64,000 nt of DNA, from assembly GCA_005405945.1 (NCBI GenBank), contig BJHW01000001.1, positions 7,564,001 to 7,628,000 of the forward strand, written 5' to 3'. Shown here piece by piece: positions 26,275 to 35,894 of the stretch. The stretch's first letter is position 1. Every line of letters begins with the position of its first letter. A program made the translations under genes and the position numbers. The DNA is from Streptomyces violaceusniger (GTDB lineage: Bacteria; Actinomycetota; Actinomycetes; Streptomycetales; Streptomycetaceae). The notes under the pieces are model-generated. The model searched no databases. It was given only the letters and a program-made list of their open reading frames with translations, and was not told the DNA's origin.

Positions 26275-27693
26275 GTGCGTGAATACCTGCTGACTCTGTG
26301 CATCACGGCCGCGGTCACCTATCTGCTGACCGGGCCGGTGCGGAAATTCGCCATCGCGGCCGGTGCGATGCCCGAGATCCGTGCCCGTGATGTGCACCGT
26401 GAGCCCACGCCACGGCTCGGTGGCATCGCCATGTTCGGCGGGCTGTGCGCGGGGCTGCTGGTCGCCGCCCACCTGACCAACCTCAAGGACGTCTTCGAGG
26501 TCTCCAACGAGCCACGGGCGCTGCTGTCCGGGGCCGGGCTGATCTGGCTGCTCGGGGTGCTGGACGACAAGTGGGGCGTGGACGCGCTGATCAAGCTGGG
26601 CGGCCAGATGATCGCCGCCGGTGTGATGGTGCTCCAGGGTCTGACCATCCTGTGGCTCCCGGTGCCCGGTGTGGGGCCGGTCTCGCTGACTCCCTGGCAG
26701 GGCACGCTGCTCACCGTCGCGCTGGTCGTCATCACCATCAACGCGGTCAACTTCGTTGACGGGCTCGATGGTTTGGCGTCGGGGATGGTGTGCATCGCCG
26801 CCGCGGCGTTCTTCATGTACGCGTACCGCATCTGGTACGGCTACGGCCTGGAGGCGGCCGCGCCCGCCACCCTGTTCGCCGCCGTCCTCATGGGGATGTG
26901 CCTGGGCTTCCTGCCGCACAACGCCCACCCCGCGCGGATCTTCATGGGCGACTCGGGCTCGATGCTGATCGGGCTGGTGCTGGCGGCGGGCGCCATCTCC
27001 ATCACCGGCCAGGTGGACCCGGACGCGATGAAGCTGTTCGAGGGGTCCGAGCAGGCCGCGGTGCACGCCACCGTCCCGGTCTACATCCCGCTGCTGCTGC
27101 CGCTGACCGTCATCGCGGTGCCCTTCGCCGACCTGGTGCTGGCCATCGTCCGGCGCACCTGGCGGGGCCAGTCGCCGTTCGCCGCCGACCGCGGTCATCT
27201 GCACCACCGGCTGCTGGAGATCGGCCACTCGCACAGCCGGGCCGTCCTGATCATGTACTTCTGGTCGGCGCTGATCGCCTTCGGCGCCGTGGCGTACTCG
27301 GTGAACTCGGCCGGTGTGTGGTTCGTGCTCGCGATCGTGGCGCTGAGCGGGGTCGGTCTTGTGCTGTTGCTGCTGCCGCGGTTCACCCCGCGCGTTCCGC
27401 GCTGGGCGGAGGCGTTCGTTCCGCCGCGCTACCGCCGCGCCAACCGGATCGCCAGGGCCGAGCGGGGCGCCGGGGCACCCGCCGAGCCCGTGGCGGCCAC
27501 GGCCGGCGCCGGGGCCGCCGCCCCGGAGTCGGGGCCGGCCGAGCCCGAGCCGGTGGGCTCCGGGATGAACGGCGGAGTGAACGGCGGCGTGAGCAACGGA
27601 GCGAACGGCGGGGCGAACGGTGTGAACGGCGCCACCGCGGTCGGCGACCGGTCCCGCTTCACCCACCGCCGACGCATCGGAACACCCCAGTAA
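26275..27693 (+). CDS. WecA/TagO-type undecaprenyl-phosphate sugar-1-phosphate transferase
   Basis: A 472-residue polytopic membrane enzyme with about 10-11 hydrophobic segments. It transfers a HexNAc-1-phosphate from a UDP sugar to undecaprenyl phosphate, starting cell-wall glycopolymer synthesis. Catalytic motifs GVLDDKWGVD, NAVNFVDGLDGLASG, RIFMGDSGSM and the HIHH-like RGHLHHRLLE are all present. The C-terminal tail (about 390-472) is unusual, Ala/Pro-rich and then a Gly/Asn repeat (GMNGGVNGGVSNGANGGANG). GTG 26275 is chosen from protein alignment sense. It fits functionally with the LCP ligase encoded upstream. Confidence 0.93.
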   Translation: MREYLLTLCITAAVTYLLTGPVRKFAIAAGAMPEIRARDVHREPTPRLGGIAMFGGLCAGLLVAAHLTNLKDVFEVSNEPRALLSGAGLIWLLGVLDDKWGVDALIKLGGQMIAAGVMVLQGLTILWLPVPGVGPVSLTPWQGTLLTVALVVITINAVNFVDGLDGLASGMVCIAAAAFFMYAYRIWYGYGLEAAAPATLFAAVLMGMCLGFLPHNAHPARIFMGDSGSMLIGLVLAAGAISITGQVDPDAMKLFEGSEQAAVHATVPVYIPLLLPLTVIAVPFADLVLAIVRRTWRGQSPFAADRGHLHHRLLEIGHSHSRAVLIMYFWSALIAFGAVAYSVNSAGVWFVLAIVALSGVGLVLLLLPRFTPRVPRWAEAFVPPRYRRANRIARAERGAGAPAEPVAATAGAGAAAPESGPAEPEPVGSGMNGGVNGGVSNGANGGANGVNGATAVGDRSRFTHRRRIGTPQ

Positions 27694-27993
27694 TCTCCCC
27701 AGTCATCGCCCCGATATCCCCAGTCATCGATCCGGCGGAGGGTCCGGCGGGAGCACTGAAGATCACAGGACGGCGTCAGCACGGTACACGCCTCATAACT
27801 CTCCCGTGTGACGTGCAGCACACTCGGCGGGTAAAGACCTCATCAAATAGTTTGTGATACCGTTCACTAAACCCGGTGCTAGACCCGAGGGGCCGTAGGG
27901 CGACGGCTCTTCCTCGTGAGGTCCCCTCTGTCCCCGGGGATACGCTCGTCCACGACGACTCGTTGCTTCCGACACGTGCCGGAGAAACCCTTC
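27694..27993 (+). promoter_or_regulatory. 300-base upstream region of the atp operon
   Basis: No gene. The only A/T-rich patch (about 27832-27875, around TCAAATAGTTTGTGATACC) is the best candidate for the atp promoter, but I cannot assign hexamers with confidence. A GAGGGGcc...CCCCTC stem (about 27887-27927) lies in the presumed leader. Confidence 0.45.
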
Positions 27994-28449
27994 ATGCAGT
28001 CCAACGACGCCAGAACGCTCCTGAGTTGCGCCGTGCCCACAGCCATCGCCGGTGTGGTCGCCGTCGCCGTCGGTTCTGTGCTCGCAGGCGGCAAGGGAGC
28101 GATCGGCGCGGGCTTTGGCACATGCGTCGCCGTGGTGGTGATGGCTTCCGGGCTGATCGTGCTGGAGCGCACGGCGAAGCACCTGCCGCATCTGTTCCAG
28201 GCCATGGGCATGGTGCTCTTCATGGCCGAGTTCCTGCTGGTGGCGGTCGTGCTCGCGGTGTTCCAGGACACCACGCTGTTCAACGTCAAGGCTTTCGCCC
28301 TCGCACTGCTCGCCGCGACCCTGGTGTGGGTCGGCGCACAGACCCGAGCGCACATGAAGGCCAAGATCCTCTACGTGGAGCCGGAAGCCGAGGACGAACG
28401 TAAGCCCGAGGGGGCGAAGAAGTCCGCTCCCGCCGGGTCCACGCCGTGA
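27994..28449 (+). CDS. atpI: ATP synthase protein I
   Basis: A 151-residue membrane protein with four hydrophobic segments (about residues 12-32, 38-56, 68-92 and 103-118) and a charged C-terminal tail. AtpI assists assembly of the c-ring and is typically the first gene of the operon. ATG 27994 follows GGAGAAACC. It begins the atpIBEFHAGDC operon, with 264 bases to atpB. Confidence 0.9.
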   Translation: MQSNDARTLLSCAVPTAIAGVVAVAVGSVLAGGKGAIGAGFGTCVAVVVMASGLIVLERTAKHLPHLFQAMGMVLFMAEFLLVAVVLAVFQDTTLFNVKAFALALLAATLVWVGAQTRAHMKAKILYVEPEAEDERKPEGAKKSAPAGSTP

Positions 28450-28713
28450 GAAGTAGGCCCGGGATAAGAGCATGTGCGCTCACCTGCTATCGTCCGGTGC
28501 CATCTGAGGCACAGCGGGCGCAGGTAGCCGAACCCCCCGAATGCACGGGATGGAATCGGCGGCCCATGCAGCTGATGCCCGACATACCACTCGGCCACGT
28601 GCCGATCAGCCGCCCCCACATTCGCAAGACCAGTCCAGTGCCGTTCCGTGGCCGCGTGCCGCGCCGACACAACGAGGTTGCCGTACCCATGCGCCACGCT
28701 GAAGGAGCTCGCG

Positions 28714-29523
28714 GTGAGTTCTGACCAGACGCTCGCCTTCGAGACGAACTGCCACATCTTCGACGGGTGCGGCTTCCCGGCACCCGGACTCCATTCGTTC
28801 AAGTTCGAGCCGCTCTTCTCGGTCGGCGGGTTCGACTTCAACAAGCCGATGCTGCTCGCGCTGCTGGGCACCGTCGTCATCGTCTGGTTCTTCTGGGCCG
28901 CGTTCGGCCGGGCCAAGGTGGTCCCCGGCAAGCTGCAGATGGTCGGCGAGGCCGGTTATGACTTCGTGCGCCGCGGGCTGGTCTATGAGGCCCTCGGAAA
29001 GAAGGAGGGCGAGAAGTACGTCCCCTTCATGGTCTCGCTGTTCTTCTTCGTGTGGATCATGAACCTGTGGTCGATCATTCCGGTCGCCCAGTTCCCGGTG
29101 ACGTCGATCATCGCCTTCCCGGCCGGTCTCGCCGCCATCGTCTACATCCTCTGGATGTACCTGACCTTCAAGAAGCACGGCTTCGTCGGCGGCTGGAAGA
29201 ACATCACCGGCTACGACAAGGAGCTCGGCGGGATCCTGCCGATGATCGTCGTGATCGAGTTCTTCTCGAACGTGATCATCCGGCCCTTCACTCACGCGGT
29301 CCGGCTCTTCGCCAACATGTTCGCCGGCCACCTGCTGCTGCTGATGTTCACCATCGGCTCCTGGTACCTGCTGAACGGCATCGGGATCGCCTACGCGGGC
29401 GCGTCCTTCGTGATGACGATTCTGCTGACCGCCTTCGAGCTCTTCATCCAGGCTGTCCAGGCGTACGTCTTCGTGCTCTTGGCCTGCAACTACGTTCAGG
29501 GCGCGCTCGCCGAGCACCACTGA
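28714..29523 (+). CDS. atpB: F0F1 ATP synthase subunit a
   Basis: A 269-residue proton-channel subunit with five to six membrane helices. The essential Arg is in the FTHAVRLFANMFAGHL region, and the C-terminal helix has FIQAVQAYVFVLL. GTG 28714 is seven bases after AAGGAG, giving VSSDQTLAFETN; an upstream in-frame ATG at 28648 is not needed. Confidence 0.96.
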   Translation: MSSDQTLAFETNCHIFDGCGFPAPGLHSFKFEPLFSVGGFDFNKPMLLALLGTVVIVWFFWAAFGRAKVVPGKLQMVGEAGYDFVRRGLVYEALGKKEGEKYVPFMVSLFFFVWIMNLWSIIPVAQFPVTSIIAFPAGLAAIVYILWMYLTFKKHGFVGGWKNITGYDKELGGILPMIVVIEFFSNVIIRPFTHAVRLFANMFAGHLLLLMFTIGSWYLLNGIGIAYAGASFVMTILLTAFELFIQAVQAYVFVLLACNYVQGALAEHH

Positions 29524-29600
29524 GCACACCTGCCTCCCAGACCATCAGACGTCCGGTGGCCAACCCCCACCGGCCCATGAAACGCAAAGGAAGAACCGGC

Positions 29601-29843
29601 ATGTCCGCTCTCCAGACCCTCGCCGCCGACGGCATCACCGGCAACCTCGGTTCGATCGGTTACGGTCTCGCCGCCATCGGCCCCGGCGTCGGCGTCGGCA
29701 TCATCTTCGGTAACGGCACCCAGGCCCTGGCCCGTCAGCCCGAGGCCGCCGGCCTGATCCGCGCCAACCAGATCATGGGCTTCGCCTTCTGTGAGGCGCT
29801 CGCGCTGATCGGTATCGTCATGGGCTTCCTTTTCAAGTCCTGA
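29601..29843 (+). CDS. atpE: F0F1 ATP synthase subunit c
   Basis: An 80-residue hairpin of two membrane helices forming the rotor ring. The loop RQPEAAG is conserved, and the proton-binding carboxylate is E65 in FAFCEALALIG. ATG 29601 follows AAAGGAAG. Intact. Confidence 0.97.
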   Translation: MSALQTLAADGITGNLGSIGYGLAAIGPGVGVGIIFGNGTQALARQPEAAGLIRANQIMGFAFCEALALIGIVMGFLFKS

Positions 29844-29881
29844 ACGGACCGCTTTAACCACGACAGACGGAAGGCACTGAT

Positions 29882-30445
29882 GTGAACGCCCTGGTACAGG
29901 TGGCGGCTGAGGAGAGTGAGAACCCCCTCATCCCGCCGATCCCGGAGCTGGTCATCGGCCTGATCGCCTTTGCCATCGTCTTCATCTTCCTCGCCAAGAA
30001 GCTCCTCCCGAACATCAACCGGGTTCTGGAGGAGCGCCGCGAGGCGATCGAGGGCGGCATGGAGAAGGCCGAGGCCACTCAGGCCGAAGCCCAGCAGGTC
30101 CTCGAGGACTACCGAGCCCAGCTCGCCGACGCCCGTCACGAGGCCGCGCGACTGCGTCAGGAGGCGCAGGAGCAGGGCGCCGCGCTCATCGCCGAGATGC
30201 GCGCGGAGGGCCAGCGGCAGCGTGAGGAGATCATCGCCGCCGGTCACTCGCAGATCGAGGCCGATCGCAAGCAGGCCGCTCAGACCCTGCGCCAGGACGT
30301 GGGCAGGCTCGCCACCGACCTGGCCGGCCGGATCGTCGGTGAGTCGCTCGAGGACGTGGCCCGGCAGAGCCGCACCATCGACCGGTTCCTCGACGAGCTC
30401 GAGGCGAAGGCGGCCGATGGCTCGAAGGCCGAGGCCGGCCGATGA
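29882..30445 (+). CDS. atpF: F0F1 ATP synthase subunit b
   Basis: A 187-residue stator subunit. One membrane helix at about residues 22-41 is followed by a long charged coiled coil (about 45-165) that reaches F1. GTG 29882 starts it. Its stop overlaps the atpH start (ATGA). Confidence 0.96.
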   Translation: MNALVQVAAEESENPLIPPIPELVIGLIAFAIVFIFLAKKLLPNINRVLEERREAIEGGMEKAEATQAEAQQVLEDYRAQLADARHEAARLRQEAQEQGAALIAEMRAEGQRQREEIIAAGHSQIEADRKQAAQTLRQDVGRLATDLAGRIVGESLEDVARQSRTIDRFLDELEAKAADGSKAEAGR

Positions 30446-31257
30446 ACGGAGCGAGCCGGGAGGCACTGGCAGCCGCGCGCGAGCGCTTCGACGCCCTGAC
30501 GGACAACACCGCCGTCGACGCGACGAAGCTCGCCGATGAGCTGGCCGCCGTCACCGCGCTGCTCGACCGCGAGGTCTCGCTGCGCCGGGTCCTCACCGAC
30601 CCGGCGCAGCCCGGCGAGGCCAAGGCCGCGCTTGCCGCGCGGGTGCTGGGCGGGCAGGTCGGCGGCGAGGCCATCGACCTGGTCTCCGGCCTGGTCCGGT
30701 CCCGCTGGTCGCGCTCGCGCGACCTGGTGGACTCGCTCGAGGAGCTGGCCAGCGCCGCCGACCTGGTCGCGGCCGAGCGGGCCGGCACCCTCGACGACGT
30801 GGAGGACGAGCTGTTCCGGTTCGGCCGGATCGTCTCCTCCTCGTCCGAGCTGCGCGGCGCGCTCACCGACCGGCGCGCGAGCGTCTCCGCCAAGTCCGGG
30901 CTGGTCGGCGAGTTGCTCGGTGGCCGCGCCGACCAGCGGACCGAGCGGCTGGTGATCCGTCTGGTGACCCATCCGCGGGGTCGTAGCCTGGAGGCGGGTC
31001 TCGACGAGCTGTCCAAGCTGGCGGCGGCGCGCCGGGACCGTACGGTCGCGGTCGTCACCTCCGCGGTGCCGCTCAGCGACCGGCAGAAGCAGCGGCTCGG
31101 TGACGCACTGGGGAAGCTGTACGGACGGAAGATGCACCTCAACCTCGACGTGGACCCCGAGGTCCTCGGCGGGATCTCGGTGCGCATCGGCGACGAGGTC
31201 ATCAACGGGACCATCGCGGACCGCCTCGAAGAGGCGACCCGGCGGATGGCCGGCTGA
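30442..31257 (+). CDS. atpH: F0F1 ATP synthase subunit delta
   Basis: A 271-residue stator subunit linking b to the F1 crown. It is longer than the E. coli protein (about 177) because actinobacterial forms carry an N-terminal extension. The conserved C-terminal part ends GGISVRIGDEVINGTIADRLEEA. It is translationally coupled to atpF. Confidence 0.95.
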   Translation: MNGASREALAAARERFDALTDNTAVDATKLADELAAVTALLDREVSLRRVLTDPAQPGEAKAALAARVLGGQVGGEAIDLVSGLVRSRWSRSRDLVDSLEELASAADLVAAERAGTLDDVEDELFRFGRIVSSSSELRGALTDRRASVSAKSGLVGELLGGRADQRTERLVIRLVTHPRGRSLEAGLDELSKLAAARRDRTVAVVTSAVPLSDRQKQRLGDALGKLYGRKMHLNLDVDPEVLGGISVRIGDEVINGTIADRLEEATRRMAG

Positions 31258-31346
31258 CACAGCCACCAACTCAACAAGCATGTAAGCGGCCCGAGTTGGG
31301 CCGTAGTCAAACACTTCGGGCCCAACAAGGAGAGCAGGGAACCCAG

Positions 31347-32918
31347 ATGGCGGAGCTCACGATCCGGCCGGAGGAGATCCGGGACGCGCTGGAGAACTTT
31401 GTCCAGGCGTACAAGCCGGACGCGGCCTCGCGCGAGGAGGTCGGTACGGTCAGCGTTGCCGGCGACGGCATCGCGAAGGTCGAGGGTCTTCCCTCGACCA
31501 TGGCGAACGAACTGCTGAAGTTCGAGGACGGCACCCTCGGCCTCGCCCTCAACCTCGAGGAGCGCGAGATCGGTGCGGTCGTCCTCGGCGAGTTCAGCGG
31601 CATCGAGGAGGGTCAGCAGGTGCACCGCACCGGCGAGGTCCTCTCGGTCGCCGTCGGCGAGGGCTACCTCGGCCGCGTCGTCGACCCGCTGGGCAACCCG
31701 ATCGACGGCCTCGGCGAGATCGAGACCGAGGGCCGCCGCGCCCTCGAGCTGCAGGCCCCCACGGTCATGCAGCGCAAGTCGGTGCACGAGCCGATGGAGA
31801 CCGGCTACAAGGCCGTCGACGCGATGACCCCGATCGGCCGCGGCCAGCGTCAGCTGATCATCGGCGACCGGCAGACCGGCAAGACCGCGCTGTGCGTCGA
31901 CACGATCATCAACCAGCGCGACAACTGGCGCTCCGGCGACCCGAAGAAGCAGGTCCGCTGCATCTACGTCGCCATCGGCCAGAAGGGCTCCACCATCGCG
32001 TCCGTGCGCGGTGCGCTGGAGGAGGCCGGCGCCCTGGAGTACACGACGATCGTCGCCGCCCCGGCGTCCGACCCGGCGGGCTTCAAGTACCTGGCCCCCT
32101 ACACCGGCTCGGCCATCGGCCAGCACTGGATGTACCAGGGCAAGCACGTCCTGATCGTCTTCGACGACCTGTCCAAGCAGGCAGACGCCTACCGCGCGGT
32201 GTCCCTGCTGCTGCGCCGCCCGCCGGGCCGTGAGGCCTACCCGGGCGACGTCTTCTACCTGCACTCCCGGCTGCTGGAGCGCTGCGCCAAGCTCTCCGAG
32301 GAGATGGGCGCCGGTTCGATGACCGGTCTGCCGATCGTCGAGACCAAGGCGAACGACGTGTCGGCGTTCATCCCGACCAACGTCATCTCCATCACCGACG
32401 GCCAGTGCTTCCTGGAGTCCGACCTGTTCAACGCCGGTCAGCGCCCGGCCCTGAACGTCGGTATCTCGGTCTCCCGCGTCGGTGGTTCCGCCCAGCACCG
32501 GGCCATGCGCCAGGTCTCCGGCCGCCTCCGGGTGGACCTCGCCCAGTACCGCGAGCTCGAGGCGTTCGCCGCCTTCGGCTCGGACCTGGACGCGGCGTCC
32601 AAGGCGTCGCTGGAGCGCGGTGCGCGCATGGTCGAGCTGCTGAAGCAGGGGCAGTACGCCCCGTTCTCCACCGAGGACGAGATCGTCTCCATCTGGGCCG
32701 GTACCACCGGCAAGATGGACGACGTGCCCGTGGAGGACATCCGCCGCTTCGAGCGGGAGCTGCTGGACTACCTCCACCGTGAGCACAAGTCGCTGCTGAC
32801 CAGCATCGTCGAGGGCGGCAAGATGTCCGACGACACGATTCAGGCGCTCGGCGAGGCCGTCGACTCCTTCAAGCGGCAGTTCGAGACCTCGGGCGGCAAG
32901 CTGCTGGGCGAGGACTGA
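31347..32918 (+). CDS. atpA: F0F1 ATP synthase subunit alpha
   Basis: A 523-residue subunit with regulatory nucleotide site; P-loop GDRQTGKT near residue 173. ATG 31347 (MAELTIRPEEIRDALENF) is behind a purine-rich AGGGAA. The signature PAINVGISVSRVGGSAQ-like stretch is present as ALNVGISVSRVGGSAQ. Intact. Confidence 0.97.
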   Translation: MAELTIRPEEIRDALENFVQAYKPDAASREEVGTVSVAGDGIAKVEGLPSTMANELLKFEDGTLGLALNLEEREIGAVVLGEFSGIEEGQQVHRTGEVLSVAVGEGYLGRVVDPLGNPIDGLGEIETEGRRALELQAPTVMQRKSVHEPMETGYKAVDAMTPIGRGQRQLIIGDRQTGKTALCVDTIINQRDNWRSGDPKKQVRCIYVAIGQKGSTIASVRGALEEAGALEYTTIVAAPASDPAGFKYLAPYTGSAIGQHWMYQGKHVLIVFDDLSKQADAYRAVSLLLRRPPGREAYPGDVFYLHSRLLERCAKLSEEMGAGSMTGLPIVETKANDVSAFIPTNVISITDGQCFLESDLFNAGQRPALNVGISVSRVGGSAQHRAMRQVSGRLRVDLAQYRELEAFAAFGSDLDAASKASLERGARMVELLKQGQYAPFSTEDEIVSIWAGTTGKMDDVPVEDIRRFERELLDYLHREHKSLLTSIVEGGKMSDDTIQALGEAVDSFKRQFETSGGKLLGED

Positions 32919-32922
32919 GCGC

Positions 32923-33836
32923 ATGGGTGCCCAGCTGAGGGTCTACAAGAGGCGGATCAAGTCCGTCTCCGCGACCAAGAAGATCACCAGGGCGATGGAG
33001 ATGATCGCCGCCTCGCGCGTCGTCAAGGCGCAGCGCCAGGTGGCCGCGTCGACTCCGTACGCCACCGAGCTCACCCGGGCGGTGGGCGCGGTCGCCAAGG
33101 GCTCCACCACCCAGCACGCGCTGACCACGGAGAGCGACAACCCGACCCGGGCCGCGGTCCTGCTCATCACGAGCGACCGGGTCTCGCGGGCGGCTACTCC
33201 TCCAACGTGATCAAGGCGGCCGAGGAGCTCACCGAGCGGCTCACCCGTGAGGGCAAGGAGGTCGACACCTACATCGTCGGCCGCAAGGGCGTGGCGTACT
33301 ACACCTTCCGTGAGCGCAAGGTCACGGAGTCGTGGGGTGGCTTCACCGACAGCCCCACCTACGCGGACGCCAAGAAGATCGCGGGCCCGCTGATCGAGGC
33401 CGTCCTCAAGGACACGGCCGAGGGCGGCGTGGACGAGCTGCACATCGTCTTCACCGAGTTCGTCTCGATGCTGACGCAGACCCCGGTCAAGGACCGGCTG
33501 CTGCCGCTCAGCCTCGAGGAGAAAGCGGAGGAGCAGGAGAAGAAGGGCGAGATCCTCCCGCTCTACGACTTCGAGCCGTCGTCCGAGGACGTCCTGGACG
33601 CCCTGCTGCCCCGGTATGTCGAGGCCCGTATCTACAACGCCCTGCTCCAGGCCGCCGCATCCAAGCACGCGGCGACCCGGCGGGCGATGAAGTCGGCGAC
33701 CGACAACGCCGAAGAGCTCATCAAGTCGCTCACGCGGCTTGCCAACGCGGCCCGCCAGGCCGACATCACCCAGGAAATCAGCGAGATCGTCGGTGGCGCG
33801 AGCGCTCTGGCCGACGCCTCCGCGGGGAGTGACTGA
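32923..33836 (+). CDS. atpG: F0F1 ATP synthase subunit gamma, one frameshift in this sequence
   Basis: A central-shaft subunit of about 304 residues. The frame breaks near 33180. Adding one G to the GGG run gives LLITSDRGLAGGYSSNVIKAAE, the invariant family sequence. The N-terminal coil (RVYKRRIKSVSATKKITRAMEMI) and C-terminal coil (ATDNAEELIKSLTRLANAARQADITQEI) are intact. ATP synthase is essential in Streptomyces, so a sequence error is the likely cause. Confidence 0.95.
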
Positions 33837-33840
33837 CACC

Positions 33841-35286
33841 ATGACCACCACTGTTGAGCCGACCGCTGTGGCCGCCGGCCGCGTCGCGCGGGTCATCGGC
33901 CCGGTCGTCGACGTGGAGTTCCCCGTCGACGCGATGCCGGACATCTACAACGCGCTGACCGTCGAGGTCGCCGACCCCTCGCAGGAGGGCGCGAAGAAGA
34001 CGCTGACCCTCGAGGTCGCCCAGCACCTGGGCGAGGGCCTGGTCCGCGCCATCTCCATGGAGCCCACCGACGGTCTGGTCCGCCAGGCCGCGGTGACCGA
34101 CACCGGCGACGGCATCACGGTGCCGGTCGGCGATGTCACCAAGGGCCGGGTGTTCAACACCCTGGGCAAGATCCTCAACGAGCCCGAGGCCGAGTCCGAG
34201 GTCACCGAGCGCTGGTCCATCCACCGCAAGGCCCCGGCGTTCGACCAGCTCGAGTCCAAGACCGAGATGTTCGAGACCGGTCTGAAGGTCGTCGACCTGC
34301 TGACCCCGTACGTCAAGGGCGGCAAGATCGGTCTGTTCGGCGGCGCGGGCGTCGGCAAGACCGTGCTCATCCAGGAAATGATCATGCGTGTGGCCAAGCT
34401 GCACGAGGGCGTTTCCGTGTTCGCCGGTGTCGGCGAGCGCACCCGTGAGGGCAACGACCTGATCGAGGAGATGGCCGAGTCCGGCGTGCTCCCGCAGACC
34501 GCGCTGGTCTTCGGCCAGATGGACGAGCCCCCGGGCACCCGTCTGCGCGTCGCCCTGGCCGGTCTGACCATGGCGGAGTACTTCCGCGATGTGCAGAAGC
34601 AGGACGTGCTGTTCTTCATCGACAACATCTTCCGCTTCACCCAGGCCGGTTCCGAGGTCTCGACCCTGCTCGGCCGGATGCCCTCCGCGGTGGGCTACCA
34701 GCCGAACCTGGCCGACGAGATGGGCATCCTCCAGGAGCGCATCACCTCGACCCGCGGTCACTCGATCACCTCGATGCAGGCGATCTACGTCCCCGCGGAC
34801 GACCTGACCGACCCGGCCCCGGCGACCACCTTCGCGCACCTCGACGCGACCACGGTGCTCTCCCGGCCGATCTCGGAGAAGGGCATCTACCCGGCGGTGG
34901 ACCCGCTGGACTCGACGTCCCGCATCCTGGACCCGCGCTACATCTCGCAGGACCACTACGACTGCGCCTCGCGCGTGAAGTCGATCCTGCAGAAGTACAA
35001 GGACCTCCAGGACATCATCAACATCCTGGGCATCGACGAGCTCGGCGAGGAGGACAAGCTCACCGTCTTCCGCGCCCGTCGTATCGAGCGCTTCCTGTCG
35101 CAGAACACCCACGCGGCGAAGCAGTTCACCGGTCTCGACGGATCGGACGTGCCGCTGGACGAGTCCATCGCCGCGTTCAACGCGATCGCCGACGGTGAGT
35201 TCGACCACTTCCCCGAGCAGGCGTTCTTCATGTGCGGTGGCCTGGACGACCTGAAGGCCAAGGCCAAGGAGCTGGGCGTCTCCTGA
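33841..35286 (+). CDS. atpD: F0F1 ATP synthase subunit beta
   Basis: A 481-residue catalytic subunit; P-loop GGAGVGKT at about 167-174, GERTREGNDL, Walker B VLFFIDNIFRF. ATG 33841 is four bases after the atpG stop. Intact. Confidence 0.98.
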   Translation: MTTTVEPTAVAAGRVARVIGPVVDVEFPVDAMPDIYNALTVEVADPSQEGAKKTLTLEVAQHLGEGLVRAISMEPTDGLVRQAAVTDTGDGITVPVGDVTKGRVFNTLGKILNEPEAESEVTERWSIHRKAPAFDQLESKTEMFETGLKVVDLLTPYVKGGKIGLFGGAGVGKTVLIQEMIMRVAKLHEGVSVFAGVGERTREGNDLIEEMAESGVLPQTALVFGQMDEPPGTRLRVALAGLTMAEYFRDVQKQDVLFFIDNIFRFTQAGSEVSTLLGRMPSAVGYQPNLADEMGILQERITSTRGHSITSMQAIYVPADDLTDPAPATTFAHLDATTVLSRPISEKGIYPAVDPLDSTSRILDPRYISQDHYDCASRVKSILQKYKDLQDIINILGIDELGEEDKLTVFRARRIERFLSQNTHAAKQFTGLDGSDVPLDESIAAFNAIADGEFDHFPEQAFFMCGGLDDLKAKAKELGVS

Positions 35287-35302
35287 GCCCGGTAGCTCCG
35301 CG

Positions 35303-35330
35303 AGAGGGGTGGGCCCGGTCCCGCCCCTCT
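35303..35330 (+). promoter_or_regulatory. intra-operon hairpin between atpD and atpC
   Basis: AGAGGGGTGGG (35303-35313) pairs with CCCGCCCCTCT (35320-35330) over 11 positions (one G-T wobble) with a 6-base loop. Lying between genes of one operon, it may act as a partial terminator or processing block that lowers atpC output or protects the atpD 3' end. Confidence 0.5.
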
Positions 35331-35397
35331 CCGTACGCCCGTTATTCTTTGACGAAAGCCCTGCCCGACCCGGCGGGGAGAGACCCGAGGAGCCACG

Positions 35398-35775
35398 TTG
35401 GCTGCTGAGCTGCACGTCGAGCTGGTCGCGGCGGACCGTAGTGTCTGGTCCGGTGCGGCCACCTTGGTCATCGCGCGCACCACATCGGGTGACATCGGCG
35501 TCATGCCCGGCCACCAGCCGCTGCTCGGTGTGCTGGAGTCCGGCCCGGTGACCATCCGTTCGGTCGAGCACGGGACGGTCGTGACCGCGGTGCACGGTGG
35601 GTTCATCTCGTTCGCGGACGACAAGCTCTCACTGCTGGCCGAAGTCGCGGAGCTGTCCGACGAAATCGATGTGAAGCGCGCGGAGCGGGCGCTGGAGCGT
35701 GCCAAGGCGGAGGCGGACGCCGCCGCCGAGCGGCGCGCCGACGTCCGGCTGCGCGCGGTGGCGGGAGCGCACTGA
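35398..35775 (+). CDS. atpC: F0F1 ATP synthase subunit epsilon
   Basis: A 125-residue subunit with an N-terminal beta-sandwich (LHVELVAADRSVWSG, GDIGVMPGHQPLLGVLESG) and a C-terminal helix pair that can inhibit F1. TTG 35398 with GAGGAG upstream. It ends the operon, and a strong hairpin follows. Confidence 0.95.
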   Translation: MAAELHVELVAADRSVWSGAATLVIARTTSGDIGVMPGHQPLLGVLESGPVTIRSVEHGTVVTAVHGGFISFADDKLSLLAEVAELSDEIDVKRAERALERAKAEADAAAERRADVRLRAVAGAH

Positions 35776-35797
35776 GCCTGTCACGTACGGTCGAAAA

Positions 35798-35848
35798 CCT
35801 CAGCCGCGGACCTCGCTGGAGCTCCCCTTCAGCGGTCCGCGGCTGAGG
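35798..35848 (+). terminator. terminator of the atp operon
   Basis: CCTCAGCCGCGGACC (35798-35812) pairs without mismatch with GGTCCGCGGCTGAGG (35834-35848), 15 bp. No T-run on the plus strand. Confidence 0.75.
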
Positions 35849-35894
35849 CGATGCAGGTGCGGTTTTTCCGGATGACGCGAGGAGGTCGGTGAAG

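Noticed and set aside
33175..33185. Programmed frameshifting in atpG
   Set aside because: The break falls in a GGG run inside an invariant motif; a single missing G fully restores it. Sequence error is simpler.
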